Assembly: GCA_016934745.1 (NCBI GenBank)
Contig: JAFGSF010000053.1
Span: 69,325 to 133,324, forward strand
Reading direction: 5' to 3'
Length of the DNA: 64,000 nt
DNA from: Candidatus Aminicenantota bacterium
Lineage (GTDB): Bacteria > Acidobacteriota > Aminicenantia > UBA2199
The notes beneath the pieces are model-generated. The model did no database searches. It was not told the DNA's origin and saw only the letters and a list, made by a program, of their open reading frames with translations. Both the position numbers and the translations under genes were made by a program. Shown here one piece after another: positions 41,842 to 50,608 of the stretch (position 1 is the stretch's first letter; each line of letters opens with the position of its first letter).

Positions 41842-42392
41842 TAGTAAAAATAAATTGTTTTTTCAGAGCACTGGACTTTTTTCAGTCCGGGCAGCAAACT
41901 GAACCAGTCGAAAATGGACTTCTTGGTCTTGGCGTTTAATTGGGCTACGCCGTATGCCTCATCGAGAATTTCAGGAGAATAACGGCTGCCGTTAATCACC
42001 AGTTCCCTGAAAAGATATCGCATATGGTAATTGCTGCATTCGAATTTTCCCTGGAAGCTGACCTCGATATCGCGCAAAAACTGGGGCACCGCCGAATATT
42101 TTTCACCGCTGAGCTTGACCTTGACGGTGCCGCTGACTTCGTCCTTGTCGTGCAGGCGCAAGTCGATGAAGGTGATTTCGGGAGCGTATTTTTTTGTGTA
42201 GAGCAGGTTCAGGTAGGAATTCAGTTCGTTCTCGCTGAAAGTGACTTTTTTCAGAAATAGCGACGGCTGGCGGCGGACGGCGATGCGCTTCAGGAATTGT
42301 TCGATTTTAATGGCCTTTTCCATGCTGAAATCGGCCGCGCTTAGAGCGGTGGCCACTATCAGGAAAAGACATGCCGCGATTTTCAGTTTCAT
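41838..42392 (-). CDS. Exported protein of unknown function
   Basis: 184 residues with a signal peptide (KLKIAACLFLIVATALSA). The mature part mixes helix and strands: SFQGKFECSNYHMRYLFRELVINGSRYS and two cysteines (at the CSNY and QCSEK). I recognise no family. Position between purN and recG, overlapping each by 4 bp (ATGA), shows it belongs to this operon, though its envelope location is unlike both. Confidence 0.6.
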   Translation of the reverse strand: MKLKIAACLFLIVATALSAADFSMEKAIKIEQFLKRIAVRRQPSLFLKKVTFSENELNSYLNLLYTKKYAPEITFIDLRLHDKDEVSGTVKVKLSGEKYSAVPQFLRDIEVSFQGKFECSNYHMRYLFRELVINGSRYSPEILDEAYGVAQLNAKTKKSIFDWFSLLPGLKKVQCSEKTIYFYY

Positions 42393-43006
42393 CTGCCTGC
42401 TATGATAACGCGTCGGCCCCGGATTTGCAAATGGTTGCTGAAATAATGCCGGATAACCCGCGGATACAAGCGATGCTCGTGGAGCAGTATCCTCGAACTG
42501 AGCGAATCCTCGTCGTCATCATCGCGGATGCGGACCGGCTGTTGGGCGATGATCGGTCCGCTGTCCAGTCCCGAATCGACGAAATGGACGGTGCAGCCGC
42601 TGATCTTCAGGCCCTGGCGCAGAGCCTGCCTCTGGGCATGCAGGCCGGGACAGGCAGGCAGCAAGGAAGGATGGATGTTCATGATGCGCCCGGGGAATTT
42701 TTCAAGCAGCTCCGGCCCGATCAGTCGCATATAGCCTGCCAGGCAAACCAGCTCGATCCCGTTTTTTTCGAGGATGGCGGCGATCTCGTGTTCGTGGGCG
42801 GCCCGGTCCTTGAACCTTTCCCTGGGCAGGCAATAGGCGGGGATATCGAAAACATGGGCTTTGCGCAGGCCCAGTGCGTTTTCCTGGTCGCTGATGACCA
42901 GGCGAATGCCATAATTGGCGTCCGCTTTGCGGGAATCGCGGACAATGGCGGCGAAATTGGAGCCCCGGCCTGACAAGAGAACAGCTACATTGCCTTTGGT
43001 CATCAT
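42389..43006 (-). CDS. purN: Phosphoribosylglycinamide formyltransferase PurN
   Basis: 205 residues. NVAVLLSGRGSNFAAI, YMRLIGPELLEKFPGRIMNIHPSLLP with catalytic Asn and His, GLHAQRQALRQGLKISGCTVHFVDSGLDSGPII with the catalytic Asp. It transfers formyl from 10-formyltetrahydrofolate to GAR in de novo purine synthesis. Two adjacent ATGs (43006, 43003) are possible. Upstream are the palindromic elements and tRNA-Leu on the same strand. Confidence 0.94.
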   Translation of the reverse strand: MMTKGNVAVLLSGRGSNFAAIVRDSRKADANYGIRLVISDQENALGLRKAHVFDIPAYCLPRERFKDRAAHEHEIAAILEKNGIELVCLAGYMRLIGPELLEKFPGRIMNIHPSLLPACPGLHAQRQALRQGLKISGCTVHFVDSGLDSGPIIAQQPVRIRDDDDEDSLSSRILLHEHRLYPRVIRHYFSNHLQIRGRRVIIAGR

Positions 43007-43054
43007 CGATTATTTGTAGATAACGTTTGAAGTACCATTGTGTTTGATGATTTG

Positions 43055-43116
43055 ATACCAACACTAGATGTTTTTGGCTATTTCATTAGTTCGCCAAAAA
43101 CATCTAGTGTTGGTAT
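43055..43116. repeat. Palindromic element, copy 4 (perfect 24-bp arms)
   Basis: ATACCAACACTAGATG continued by TTTTTGGC at 43055-43078 pairs base for base with 43093-43116; the loop is 14 nt. It shares the outer arm with the copies at 34811 and 43187. Confidence 0.8.
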
Positions 43117-43186
43117 AGTTTCAATGTTTTATCCCCTTCGGGGACATACAAATCAAATCCTCCACCTGCGGTGTCGGATTGATTTG

Positions 43187-43302
43187 ATACCAACACTATG
43201 TTTTTGGCTATTTCATTAGTTCGCCAAAAACATCTAGTGTTGGTATAGTCACACTCGATGGTTTCAGCGGCTTTCAGTACTTGCTGAAACCATAGTGTGA
43301 CT
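43187..43302. repeat. Palindromic elements, copies 5 and 6, adjoining tRNA-Leu
   Basis: Copy 5 (43187-43246) is nearly copy 4, with GA missing from the left arm so that TC on the right bulges. Copy 6 (43247-43302) follows with no gap: AGTCACACT/AGTGTGACT outer arms and ATGGTTTCAGC/GCTGAAACCAT inner arms. It ends 1 nt before the tRNA-Leu 3' end. A CCCCTTCGGGG hairpin lies between copies 4 and 5. Confidence 0.75.
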
Positions 43303-43303
43303 A

Positions 43304-43388
43304 TGCCGAAGGGGGGACTCGAACCCCCGCGAGCGTAATGCCCACCAGTACCTGAAACTGGCGTGTCTACCAATTCCACCACTTCGGC
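43304..43388 (-). tRNA. tRNA-Leu(CAG)
   Basis: Class II tRNA read on the minus strand: acceptor GCCGAAG/CTTCGGC with discriminator A, anticodon stem CCAGT/ACTGG with loop TTCAGGT giving anticodon CAG, a long variable arm, and T arm with GGTTCGAGT. CCA is not encoded. Palindromic elements begin right behind its 3' end. Confidence 0.95.
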
Positions 43389-43400
43389 ATAAGTTCCTAT

Positions 43401-43429
43401 CTTATAAGGGAAAAACGTTGTTTTGTCAA
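43401..43429 (-). promoter_or_regulatory. tRNA-Leu promoter
   Basis: Minus-strand TTGACA, 17-bp spacer, TATAAG; predicted start about 6 nt before the tRNA 5' end. Confidence 0.75.
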
Positions 43430-43482
43430 GCAGTCCGGATGAATTTAACTAAACAGACCGTCAGAGTTTTATCCGCCTTAGG

Positions 43483-43511
43483 TTTACATATGCTGGCGGA
43501 TATTGTAAAAT
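43483..43511 (+). promoter_or_regulatory. Promoter of the PAP2 gene with overlapping inverted repeat
   Basis: TTTACA, 17-bp spacer, TAAAAT. ATCCGCC (43471-43477) and GGCGGAT (43495-43501) form an inverted repeat across it, so it may be an operator. Confidence 0.45.
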
Positions 43512-43558
43512 AAAAGTTCTCAAAGTCATTCTTGTTTATTTCCGGAGACTTGAATTTG

Positions 43559-44440
43559 ATGCGCAAAAAACACTTGCTTGCGAGCCTGCTGGTATTATGT
43601 TGTTTTTGCGGGCAGCTCCTTTTTGCGGCTGCCGCTGACGATTCCCAAGCGGGTGCTCTGAAAGAGTCGATTCCGCCCGCGAAAGAAAAAAAAGAATCTT
43701 ATTTCAGCAACTTTATCAAGGATGACGTTGAAATATGGACGGCTCCTTTCAACCTTGACTTGAAGGGATCCCTGCTCTTCGTGGCGATCCTGGCCGGCAC
43801 CGGAGTTTTGATCGCCAATGACGAGGCGATATATAAAGGTTTTAAAAATTATCAGAATAACCATCCCTGGGTGGACACGATCAGCCCCAAGGCGAGCTTC
43901 CTTGGCGATTGGGGCATCGATTGCGGCATCGCCGGGCTGTTTGTGCTGAGCGGCCTGGCCTTCAAGGATAAAAAAGCCAGGGATACGGGTCTGATGGCTT
44001 TGGAAACAATGATGCATACAGGCCTTTTGGCTCAGGTCTTCAAGCATCTGGCCGGGCGGCAGCGGCCCTCGGCAGAGGATGGTCAGGATTACTGGTTTGG
44101 TCCCGGGGCTTTTTTCAATCGTTACCGGGAAGGCTCTTTTGCTCGCTACGATGCTTTCCTGTCCGGGCATACCATCTCGGCCTGGGGCCTGGCCACGGTG
44201 ATCGCTGAAAACTATAAAAACCACTTCTGGGTGCCGCTGGCCTGTTATGGCCTGGCCACGGTTGTCGGTCTTTCGCGGCTGACCGAGGACACGCACTGGT
44301 TTTCCGATGTGTTCGTGGGGGCAGTGCTGGGCTATGTCATCGGCCGGATGGTGGTCCGCAACCGCAACCGGCGCCTGCAGATTGCGCCCTCCGTAACGGC
44401 CGGCGGGATGGGCCTTTCCGTGAGCTACCTGTTCCAATAA
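43559..44440 (+). CDS. PAP2-family membrane phosphatase
   Basis: 293 residues. Signal peptide (LLASLLVLCCFCGQLLFAA), then helices and the PAP2 motif pieces: KHLAGRQRPS, SGHTIS and RLTEDTHWFSDVFVGAVLG with the catalytic histidines. Likely a phosphatidic acid or undecaprenyl pyrophosphate phosphatase; these two are hard to tell apart. The start at ATG 43559 has GGAG 11 nt upstream; TTG 43556 would be better spaced. It is 3 bp before the large barrel gene. Confidence 0.85.
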   Translation: MRKKHLLASLLVLCCFCGQLLFAAAADDSQAGALKESIPPAKEKKESYFSNFIKDDVEIWTAPFNLDLKGSLLFVAILAGTGVLIANDEAIYKGFKNYQNNHPWVDTISPKASFLGDWGIDCGIAGLFVLSGLAFKDKKARDTGLMALETMMHTGLLAQVFKHLAGRQRPSAEDGQDYWFGPGAFFNRYREGSFARYDAFLSGHTISAWGLATVIAENYKNHFWVPLACYGLATVVGLSRLTEDTHWFSDVFVGAVLGYVIGRMVVRNRNRRLQIAPSVTAGGMGLSVSYLFQ

Positions 44441-44443
44441 GCA

Positions 44444-46837
44444 ATGAAATCCGCTGACGCCCGCATTGTTATTTGCATGATCCTGCTCTTTTCGGCATGC
44501 GGGATGCTCAATGCTCAGGACGCGACTGAGCGCAGTGAATTCATCATTTCGGATTTCATGCTGCAACGATTGCCAGGCGGTTATTTTTACCAGAATTTTT
44601 TTGAGAACCTGGCCCCGGACGCCACGTCTCTGATAGAGGAAAGCAATGGTTTCGCGCAGCTCGATTTCCCCAAAGTATATTTCGAGGGTGATTCTTTCAC
44701 CCAGTTCAACTGGTATTTCAACGGTTTTTCAATCAACTCGGCCCTGGATGACGGTGCCCCGGCTTTCCAGTTACCCCTATTAGCGATCGGCTCCATGGCC
44801 TTGCTTAGTGAAACCCCGCGGCAGCGCCAATATGGATTTCATTTCAACCTGCCTGCGCCGAGCGTTTCCCGCTCCAGGCTGATGGCTTCCACTGTATTTT
44901 CCAATATGGGAGGCTATACATCTTTAGGAAAACTGGCAATTGGTAACCATGCCAGCCTTAGGGCCGATAATTTGTACAGCAGCCGGCGGCAAATTTCCGG
45001 AAATCAAGCGCTCGATTACGCTTGGGAAGCAAAATCCCCGCAGGCGGCATTCTTGCTGGCTTTGGGTTATTTCAACCTAGAGCGACGTTTCAATGATTTT
45101 AATGTCCGCAACACCCAGTTTGCCGAAAACAGCAGCCTGTTGCAGTTGCTGTCGCGGTGGCAGAGGATAACCGCCCGGGGCACGCTGGGGTTTTTTCTGG
45201 CGGCGAACAGCCATCAGCGTGATCGGCTCTTTGCAGAAGACGGACGCTACCCCCAGGAAACCTACATTCTGAACAAACAGGCCTTATTTGCGGGACTTGA
45301 CTGGTTGGGCCGGCCGTTTAATTTGAAATTATCCTGGCAGTCGGAATGGGAAAGGCGGGCCCCAGTCGCCATGGATGCCGGAAAAGATTTGCAGGATATT
45401 GATGGACAAGGGCTTTTTCCATTTGAAAAATGGGGTAAATTCCAGGCGAACACCGTGGCTTTGACCTTCGACCAAAAATATGATTTCACTTGGCTGGGCA
45501 AGAAAATCGAAGTGAAGCCTTACCTGGATCTGACGGCGGTATTTCTGGGCGCTGCCGAGCCCGGCGGGGCAAGCAACGCCCTGTATTTTGCCGCCCAGCC
45601 TTATCAGGTGATCGAGTGGCATGGAGGCACCGTCTATCATAACCAGAAGTTCCAAAGCTCGGGCGGAACACTTCTAACCGTGCATCTGCTTGAAAAGGTC
45701 GAACTCAATGCCCGGCTGTTTTTCCAGTATCAGGGCTTCAGCTTTGAATCGGCGCGCAACAATTGTGATTTTTTTCAGCCCGGCGGCGAACTCGGCCTGG
45801 CTTGGTCGGCCGGAAAAAAAACCCTGCTGACATTATCCTATGGAATTTTACCCTATGAATTGCGCGCCAACTTCAGTGATTTTTTGGAAGATCAACGCCC
45901 CGGCGCCACGGTGTATTACTGGCAGGACACGAACGGAGACGGATTTTACCAGGAAAAAGAAAAAGGCCCTGTTTACGGGGAGATCGGCGGCGCCAGCCAT
46001 TCGCTCTCACCCGCTTTGCGGCCGCCGCAGCGAGAACGAATTTTGCTCCAGTTTTCCACGCCACTCTCGGCCAATTTCAAGTTGCACGTCAAGGGTCTCT
46101 ACAAAAAAATTCACCGGCCGTTGTGGACATTTTTTGCCGACACATACGGTCATTTTGAAGAAATCTCCGGCCAAGACTATTATTTTATTGATCGGGCGTT
46201 CAATGGTTTTGAACTGGGAAATGCCGCTTTCAACAAGGATCCCTTTTACGCCCAACTGCTTTTGCGCGTGGCCGGCCAGAAACCGGGGCGCTGGTTTTTC
46301 TCGTTTTCATTCCTGGCCCACCTGGGCATGGGCTATACGGCCTTTGGCAATGGGCCGACCGCCAATGACATCGGCATCATTTCCGAAAGCCAGGCTTTTC
46401 CCAATTCCTGGATCAACGGTTATGGCCGTGTCGATGGCGACCGGGCTTTTGTCGGCAAATTATTTTTCGGCTATTATTTGTCCAGGCGCCTTTTTTTCAG
46501 CGCCAGCATTAAATATCGCGACGGCAATCCCTTTGCCTTTTTCAACGCCTTCAAGAAAAACGATCAATGGATCATAACCTACCAAACCATCCAGGCCGAA
46601 GATGAACATGGCGTCAAGGGCGGTCCCAGGGAAGACTGCATCTGGGATTTCAACTTCAAGCTCAGCTACGAGTTCATCCTGTTCAACAAAAAAGGCCGGC
46701 TGGAACTGTCGTTGTTCAATCTCCTGGATTTCGGCCTGGAGCTGTCAGAAAACGTTTTTAGCGACGAATCGCGCCGCCTGGCCAACGAATTGCAGTTGCC
46801 GCGCAGCCTGCGGCTCGGGGTGGAATTCGAAATTTAG
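44444..46837 (+). CDS. Large outer-membrane beta-barrel protein, TonB-receptor-like
   Basis: 797 residues. Signal peptide (MILLFSACGMLNAQ) and a short N-terminal plug-like stretch (about 25-110: NGFAQLDFPKVYFEGDSFTQFNWYFNG) reminiscent of TonB-dependent receptors, followed by many amphipathic strands with aromatic girdles: LEKVELNARLFFQYQGFSFES and RLFFSASIKYRDGNPFAFFN. The region near 470-500 (VYYWQDTNGDGFYQE) has EF-hand-like Asp residues. I see no canonical TonB box. Probably a transporter; substrate unknown. It directly follows the PAP2 gene, so they share an mRNA. Confidence 0.7.
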   Translation: MKSADARIVICMILLFSACGMLNAQDATERSEFIISDFMLQRLPGGYFYQNFFENLAPDATSLIEESNGFAQLDFPKVYFEGDSFTQFNWYFNGFSINSALDDGAPAFQLPLLAIGSMALLSETPRQRQYGFHFNLPAPSVSRSRLMASTVFSNMGGYTSLGKLAIGNHASLRADNLYSSRRQISGNQALDYAWEAKSPQAAFLLALGYFNLERRFNDFNVRNTQFAENSSLLQLLSRWQRITARGTLGFFLAANSHQRDRLFAEDGRYPQETYILNKQALFAGLDWLGRPFNLKLSWQSEWERRAPVAMDAGKDLQDIDGQGLFPFEKWGKFQANTVALTFDQKYDFTWLGKKIEVKPYLDLTAVFLGAAEPGGASNALYFAAQPYQVIEWHGGTVYHNQKFQSSGGTLLTVHLLEKVELNARLFFQYQGFSFESARNNCDFFQPGGELGLAWSAGKKTLLTLSYGILPYELRANFSDFLEDQRPGATVYYWQDTNGDGFYQEKEKGPVYGEIGGASHSLSPALRPPQRERILLQFSTPLSANFKLHVKGLYKKIHRPLWTFFADTYGHFEEISGQDYYFIDRAFNGFELGNAAFNKDPFYAQLLLRVAGQKPGRWFFSFSFLAHLGMGYTAFGNGPTANDIGIISESQAFPNSWINGYGRVDGDRAFVGKLFFGYYLSRRLFFSASIKYRDGNPFAFFNAFKKNDQWIITYQTIQAEDEHGVKGGPREDCIWDFNFKLSYEFILFNKKGRLELSLFNLLDFGLELSENVFSDESRRLANELQLPRSLRLGVEFEI

Positions 46838-46844
46838 CCGGTTT

Positions 46845-47189
46845 TCACTGGTTATTGTTTTCCATGCGTTCCTTGCAAGGAACGCAGAACCTGGCGAAAG
46901 GCAGCACGTCCAGACGTTTGGGGGAGATTTCAGTCCCGCAGTGCTGGCATTTCCCGTATTCATTTTTATCGATTCTATCCAGCGCGTCTTCCACTTCCTT
47001 CAAATTATTTATCATGTTGGATGACATGAGGAAGCCCATTTCTTTTTCGATCAGCTCATTGGCTTGATCGATTTCGTCCATGGTGCCGCCGCCGCTGCTG
47101 GTTGTATCGCGCCAGTCTATGACTTTTAAAATCTCGGCGCGCAAAGCTTCCAATCTCTTTCTTATTTTGATATTGCTGTCTTTTTTCAT
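46845..47189 (-). CDS. DksA/TraR-type zinc-finger protein
   Basis: 114 residues. Coiled helices (about 1-75) and the C4 zinc finger KCQHCGTEISPKRLDVLPFARFCVPC (about 81-107). Too short for full DksA (about 150), and it lacks a canonical DxxDxA tip motif; MDEIDQANELIEKE may stand in. It probably binds RNA polymerase's secondary channel or has other regulatory activity. It is the last gene of the ribosome-assembly operon, 9 bp after rlmH. Confidence 0.85.
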   Translation of the reverse strand: MKKDSNIKIRKRLEALRAEILKVIDWRDTTSSGGGTMDEIDQANELIEKEMGFLMSSNMINNLKEVEDALDRIDKNEYGKCQHCGTEISPKRLDVLPFARFCVPCKERMENNNQ

Positions 47190-47198
47190 TTTTTTCTC

Positions 47199-47663
47199 CT
47201 AACGATGATATCGGATCCCATGCATAATAGTCAATGCCCGGTAAATTTGTTCCAGAAAAACGATGCGGAAGATATCATGAGAAAAGGTCAGGTCCGAGAA
47301 TGAGACGATGTGATTGCAGCGTCGTCGCAGCAGGTCGGTGAAGCCGGCATAGCCGCCAATTACAAAAACCAGCCTCCCGGGGTGGTAGGAAATTTTTTGT
47401 TCCAGAATTTTGGCGAATTGCAGCGAGTCCATTTTTTTCCCTTTTTGATCCAGGGCGATGACATAATCCGTGGCCTTGATTTCTTCCAGGAAAGCGGTTG
47501 TTTCTTTTTCTCTCACGAAATTTTCCTCTTTTTGTTTGATCTCCTTAATTTTTTTTATGCTGAATTTTACAAAATAATTAATATTTTGTAAATACTTTTT
47601 TTCAAGCTCCTGCAAGCCCTTGAATTTCAACTCGCCGCTGCATAGCAGTTCAATGGTTTTCAT
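47199..47663 (-). CDS. rlmH: 23S rRNA pseudouridine-1915 N3-methyltransferase RlmH
   Basis: 154 residues. SPOUT knot motifs VFVIGGYAGF and the C-terminal LTFSHDIFRIVFLEQIYRALTIMHGIRYHR block, which is characteristic of RlmH. It methylates N3 of pseudouridine 1915 in helix 69. The start overlaps the end of the AAA+ gene by 14 bp. Confidence 0.94.
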   Translation of the reverse strand: MKTIELLCSGELKFKGLQELEKKYLQNINYFVKFSIKKIKEIKQKEENFVREKETTAFLEEIKATDYVIALDQKGKKMDSLQFAKILEQKISYHPGRLVFVIGGYAGFTDLLRRRCNHIVSFSDLTFSHDIFRIVFLEQIYRALTIMHGIRYHR

Positions 47664-48570
47664 ACATTTTCAGCTTGTTATAAAGGGATTTGCGCGATAT
47701 TTTCAAAATGCGCGCCACGCGGCTCTTGTTTTTATACTTGCGAAGCAAATAAGTGATGTATTCTTTTTCAATTTCGGCCAGCGTCCGTTCATTGGCTTGG
47801 ATAGTCTGTAAAATGTTTTGCGGCTGGTCGAGCAACAAACGGGCCTCTTTTTCATTCAGTGCGCATTGGCGTACGGACAGTCCGAAGATGAAGTTTTCCA
47901 ATTCGCGGATATTGCCCGGCCATGGATAATCCAGCAGCTTTTGCATGATATCGGGAGCGAGTTGCATGTCGACGTGATGTTGTCGGCAGAAATACTCCAA
48001 CAGCGGCCGGATGTCGTTCTTGCGCTCCCGCAAGGGCGGGATAAAAATATTGACGGCTGCAATGCGGAAGTACAGGTCGGAACGAAATTCGCCGTGCTGC
48101 ACCTTGTCTGCTATGGAGCTGTCAGCGGAAAAAATAAATCGGGCCGCGATGTCTGTTTCCTGGTTGGAACCCAGCCTGAAAAATTTTTTCCTTTCCAGCA
48201 CACGCAGCAGTTTGGCCTGCATATTCAAGCTCAACAAATCGATATTATTCAGGAAAATAGTTCCGTTTTCGGCAGTTTTCCATTTTCCCAGAAAATTATG
48301 GTCGGCCCCGGTAAAGGCTCCCTTTTCGAAGCCAAACCATTCGCTTTCCAGCAGCGTTTCGGGAACGTCGCCGCAGCCCAGGTTGAGCAGCGGTTGAAAT
48401 GGGCTCAGGCCGACCATGACGTGTGCCCAAAAATCCTTGCCGGTTCCAGTTTCACCGTAAAACAGGACCGCGTTCGGTAATGGAGCGATCTTGAAGACCG
48501 TTTCCTTGACGGCCAGTGATTTCTGATCGGCCAGATTAGAAATCAGGGGAAAAATCGTATCGCTTGGCAT
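47650..48570 (-). CDS. Sigma-54-type AAA+ activator-like protein with altered Walker B
   Basis: 306 residues with no receiver domain. Walker A is GETGTGKDFWAH, the sigma-54 loop GAFTGA is intact, and FRSDLYFRIAAVNIFIPPLRERKNDI is well conserved. Walker B, normally LDEI, reads FLNNID, so the catalytic Asp and Glu are both Asn and ATP hydrolysis may be lost or altered. A Fis-type HTH ends the protein (KSRVARILKISRKSLYNKLKMYE). I start at 48570. The start overlaps rsfS by 35 bp and the stop overlaps rlmH by 14 bp; so it is read within a housekeeping operon. Confidence 0.82.
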   Translation of the reverse strand: MPSDTIFPLISNLADQKSLAVKETVFKIAPLPNAVLFYGETGTGKDFWAHVMVGLSPFQPLLNLGCGDVPETLLESEWFGFEKGAFTGADHNFLGKWKTAENGTIFLNNIDLLSLNMQAKLLRVLERKKFFRLGSNQETDIAARFIFSADSSIADKVQHGEFRSDLYFRIAAVNIFIPPLRERKNDIRPLLEYFCRQHHVDMQLAPDIMQKLLDYPWPGNIRELENFIFGLSVRQCALNEKEARLLLDQPQNILQTIQANERTLAEIEKEYITYLLRKYKNKSRVARILKISRKSLYNKLKMYENH

Positions 48571-48934
48571 CCATCCAGAGTTTTTCCAGGGCATATTTTT
48601 TCCGCCAGTCAGCGGAAAAAATGTTGATGACGAAATCGACATAGTCGACCAGTATCCATTCGGCCAGGCCATTGCCCTCAACGCCCAAAGGCTGCAGGTT
48701 GAGTTCCTTTTTCAAGGTTTCCTGCAAGGCGTCGGCCAGGGCGTTGTTCTGGCGTGAGGAATTGCCTGAGCAAATAACCAGGTAATCGGTCATTTCACTG
48801 ATCCCTTTCAGTTTTAAGACCGTTATTTTTTCGGCTTTTTTATCCAGCAGGACCTGCACCGTTTTCTTGATTTCACCGGGAATACGGCGTTTTTGTAAAT
48901 CGGCTTGGATCAGTTTGAATTCCTCAATCTTCAT
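48536..48934 (-). CDS. rsfS: Ribosomal silencing factor RsfS
   Basis: 132 residues. KAEKITVLKLKGISEMTDYLVICSGNSSRQ, then LGVEGNGLAEWILVDYVDFVINIF and KYALEKLWMDAKRYDF are the family signature (DUF143/Iojap). It binds L14 and prevents subunit joining. The start overlaps nadD by 11 bp. The last codons overlap the downstream AAA+ gene. Confidence 0.94.
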   Translation of the reverse strand: MKIEEFKLIQADLQKRRIPGEIKKTVQVLLDKKAEKITVLKLKGISEMTDYLVICSGNSSRQNNALADALQETLKKELNLQPLGVEGNGLAEWILVDYVDFVINIFSADWRKKYALEKLWMDAKRYDFSPDF

Positions 48935-49568
48935 ATAATTTATTTTCCTCCAAAATAGTTTGGACGTTTTTTTCGACCCACGGTGATATATCTCGGCCTT
49001 GGGCGGCGCCGTTTCTGACTGCCGTGGCTGAAAGTGAAAGATAGGCGGAAGCATAGGAAACCAGGAAGGCGGTCGGCGGCAGTGATGAATATTCAGGCGG
49101 GTGGCCGATCGGTATGCCTTCGCGGTGCAGCAAGCGTTCGACCCGGACCTGGTGGCTGTTCTGGCGAATGACAATGATGAAAAAAACTTCCCTGAACAGC
49201 TGGCGGTATTCTTTCCAAGTCCTGATTTTTAAAAATCCCTCGCTGCCGCTGATAAAGAAAAATTGATCGGCCGGATTTTCTTTTTTCAACTGGCGGATGG
49301 TGTCAATGGTCCATGAGGCTCCCGGCCGCCGCAGTTCCAGATCGCAAGGCAGCAATCCCGGGTGGGGGCGCAGTGCTTCTTTCAGCATGGCCAGCCTGAT
49401 TTCGGCCGCGGCCAGGCGCTGCATTTTTTTATGAGGCGGCTGGGCAGAGAGAACATAAAGAACTTTTTTGAGACCGAAAGCTGCTTTTATTTTCAGTCCC
49501 AAATCGACATGGCCCCGATGGACGGGGTTGAAGGTTCCGCCCAACACGCCGATTTTATTCTGTCTCAT
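48924..49568 (-). CDS. nadD: Nicotinate-nucleotide adenylyltransferase NadD
   Basis: 214 residues. IGVLGGTFNPVHRGHVDL with the nucleotidyltransferase HxGH-type motif, PPHKK, and a C-terminal YLSLSATAVRNGAAQGRDISPWV where ISxTxxR is usual; here the sequence is LSATAVRNG. It makes nicotinate adenine dinucleotide in NAD synthesis. The start at 49568 gives the known N terminus. Overlaps obg by 14 bp. Confidence 0.93.
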   Translation of the reverse strand: MRQNKIGVLGGTFNPVHRGHVDLGLKIKAAFGLKKVLYVLSAQPPHKKMQRLAAAEIRLAMLKEALRPHPGLLPCDLELRRPGASWTIDTIRQLKKENPADQFFFISGSEGFLKIRTWKEYRQLFREVFFIIVIRQNSHQVRVERLLHREGIPIGHPPEYSSLPPTAFLVSYASAYLSLSATAVRNGAAQGRDISPWVEKNVQTILEENKLYED

Positions 49569-50553
49569 AAAAGGCAAACAGCATTTTTTTTAATTGGCCC
49601 AGGTTGATTCCTTGTAATGCCGATATTTCCACGTAGGGGATTTTACGCTTACGGCAAAAAACATGCAAGTCTTCAATCGCGGTCTTGTTTTCCGCCGCCA
49701 GGTCAATTTTGTTGGCTACCACCATGAGCTTCTTTTTCAGCAACATGGGGTGGTACAGGGTCAGCTCTTTTTCCAGGACCTGGAAATTCTGAAGGGGGGA
49801 CAGCGGGTTGAACGGGGCGACGTCGATAATAAAAATCAGGACTTGCGTTCGCTCGATATGCTTTAAAAAATTCAATCCCATGCCTTCTCCCTGGTGGGCT
49901 CCTTCCAATATTCCTGGAATATCGGCCACAACCAGGCGGCGCTGGTTAAAATCGACTACTCCCAGATTGGGAGTCAGGGTGGTGAAGGCGTAATCGGCAA
50001 TCTTGGGCTTGGCGGAACTTATTTTAGATATCAGAGTCGATTTTCCGGCATTGGGAAATCCGACCAATCCGGCAAAAGCGATGAGCTTTAATTCCAGGAT
50101 GACTTGAATGCTTTCGCCTTTCTCGCCATTTTCAGAGCGACGCGGCGCCTGGTTGACCGAAGACTTGAAATGGATATTGCCGCGGCCGCCTTTGCCGCCC
50201 TTGGCCAGAACGAATTGCAAGCCGATGCGTTCGAAATCAAAGATCACCTTTTCATCGGGGAATGTCTTGACAACGGTTCCGGGCGGAACCCGAAGGATAA
50301 TGTCTGCTCCATCTTTCCCGGTTTGCTTTTTACTGCTGCCCTGGCCGCCGTTTTCGGCCCGGATCAGCCTCTTGTATTTAAAATCTCCAAGGGATTGGCA
50401 AACCGGACTGCTGACCAGGATGATACTGCCGCCCCGGCCGCCGTCACCGCCGTCCGGGCCGCCCCGGGGGATGAATTTTTCACGGCGGAAACTCAGGCAG
50501 CCGTTGCCGCCGTTCCCGGCCTGAAATGAAACCTTGGTTCGGTCGATGAACAT
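49555..50553 (-). CDS. obg: GTPase Obg/CgtA
   Basis: 332 residues. N-terminal glycine-rich Obg fold (about 1-158) and G domain with GFPNAGKSTL, DIPGILEGAHQGEGMG, NKIDL, and SALQGINLG. No C-terminal OCT domain, which fits the shorter Obg form. It acts in large-subunit assembly and stress control. It is downstream of rplU-rpmA, the usual arrangement. Confidence 0.95.
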   Translation of the reverse strand: MFIDRTKVSFQAGNGGNGCLSFRREKFIPRGGPDGGDGGRGGSIILVSSPVCQSLGDFKYKRLIRAENGGQGSSKKQTGKDGADIILRVPPGTVVKTFPDEKVIFDFERIGLQFVLAKGGKGGRGNIHFKSSVNQAPRRSENGEKGESIQVILELKLIAFAGLVGFPNAGKSTLISKISSAKPKIADYAFTTLTPNLGVVDFNQRRLVVADIPGILEGAHQGEGMGLNFLKHIERTQVLIFIIDVAPFNPLSPLQNFQVLEKELTLYHPMLLKKKLMVVANKIDLAAENKTAIEDLHVFCRKRKIPYVEISALQGINLGQLKKMLFAFYETE

Positions 50554-50608
50554 GGGAGTTTAGAATCTGTGGTTGGCTAAATGAAATTGAGGCGGAATGC
50601 CGAATAAA

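Noticed and set aside
43007..43304. Attachment-site duplication at tRNA-Leu like that at tRNA-Ser
   Set aside because: I looked for a copy of the tRNA-Leu 3' end beyond the palindromes and found none longer than a CCCCTTCGG hairpin match in the other orientation.
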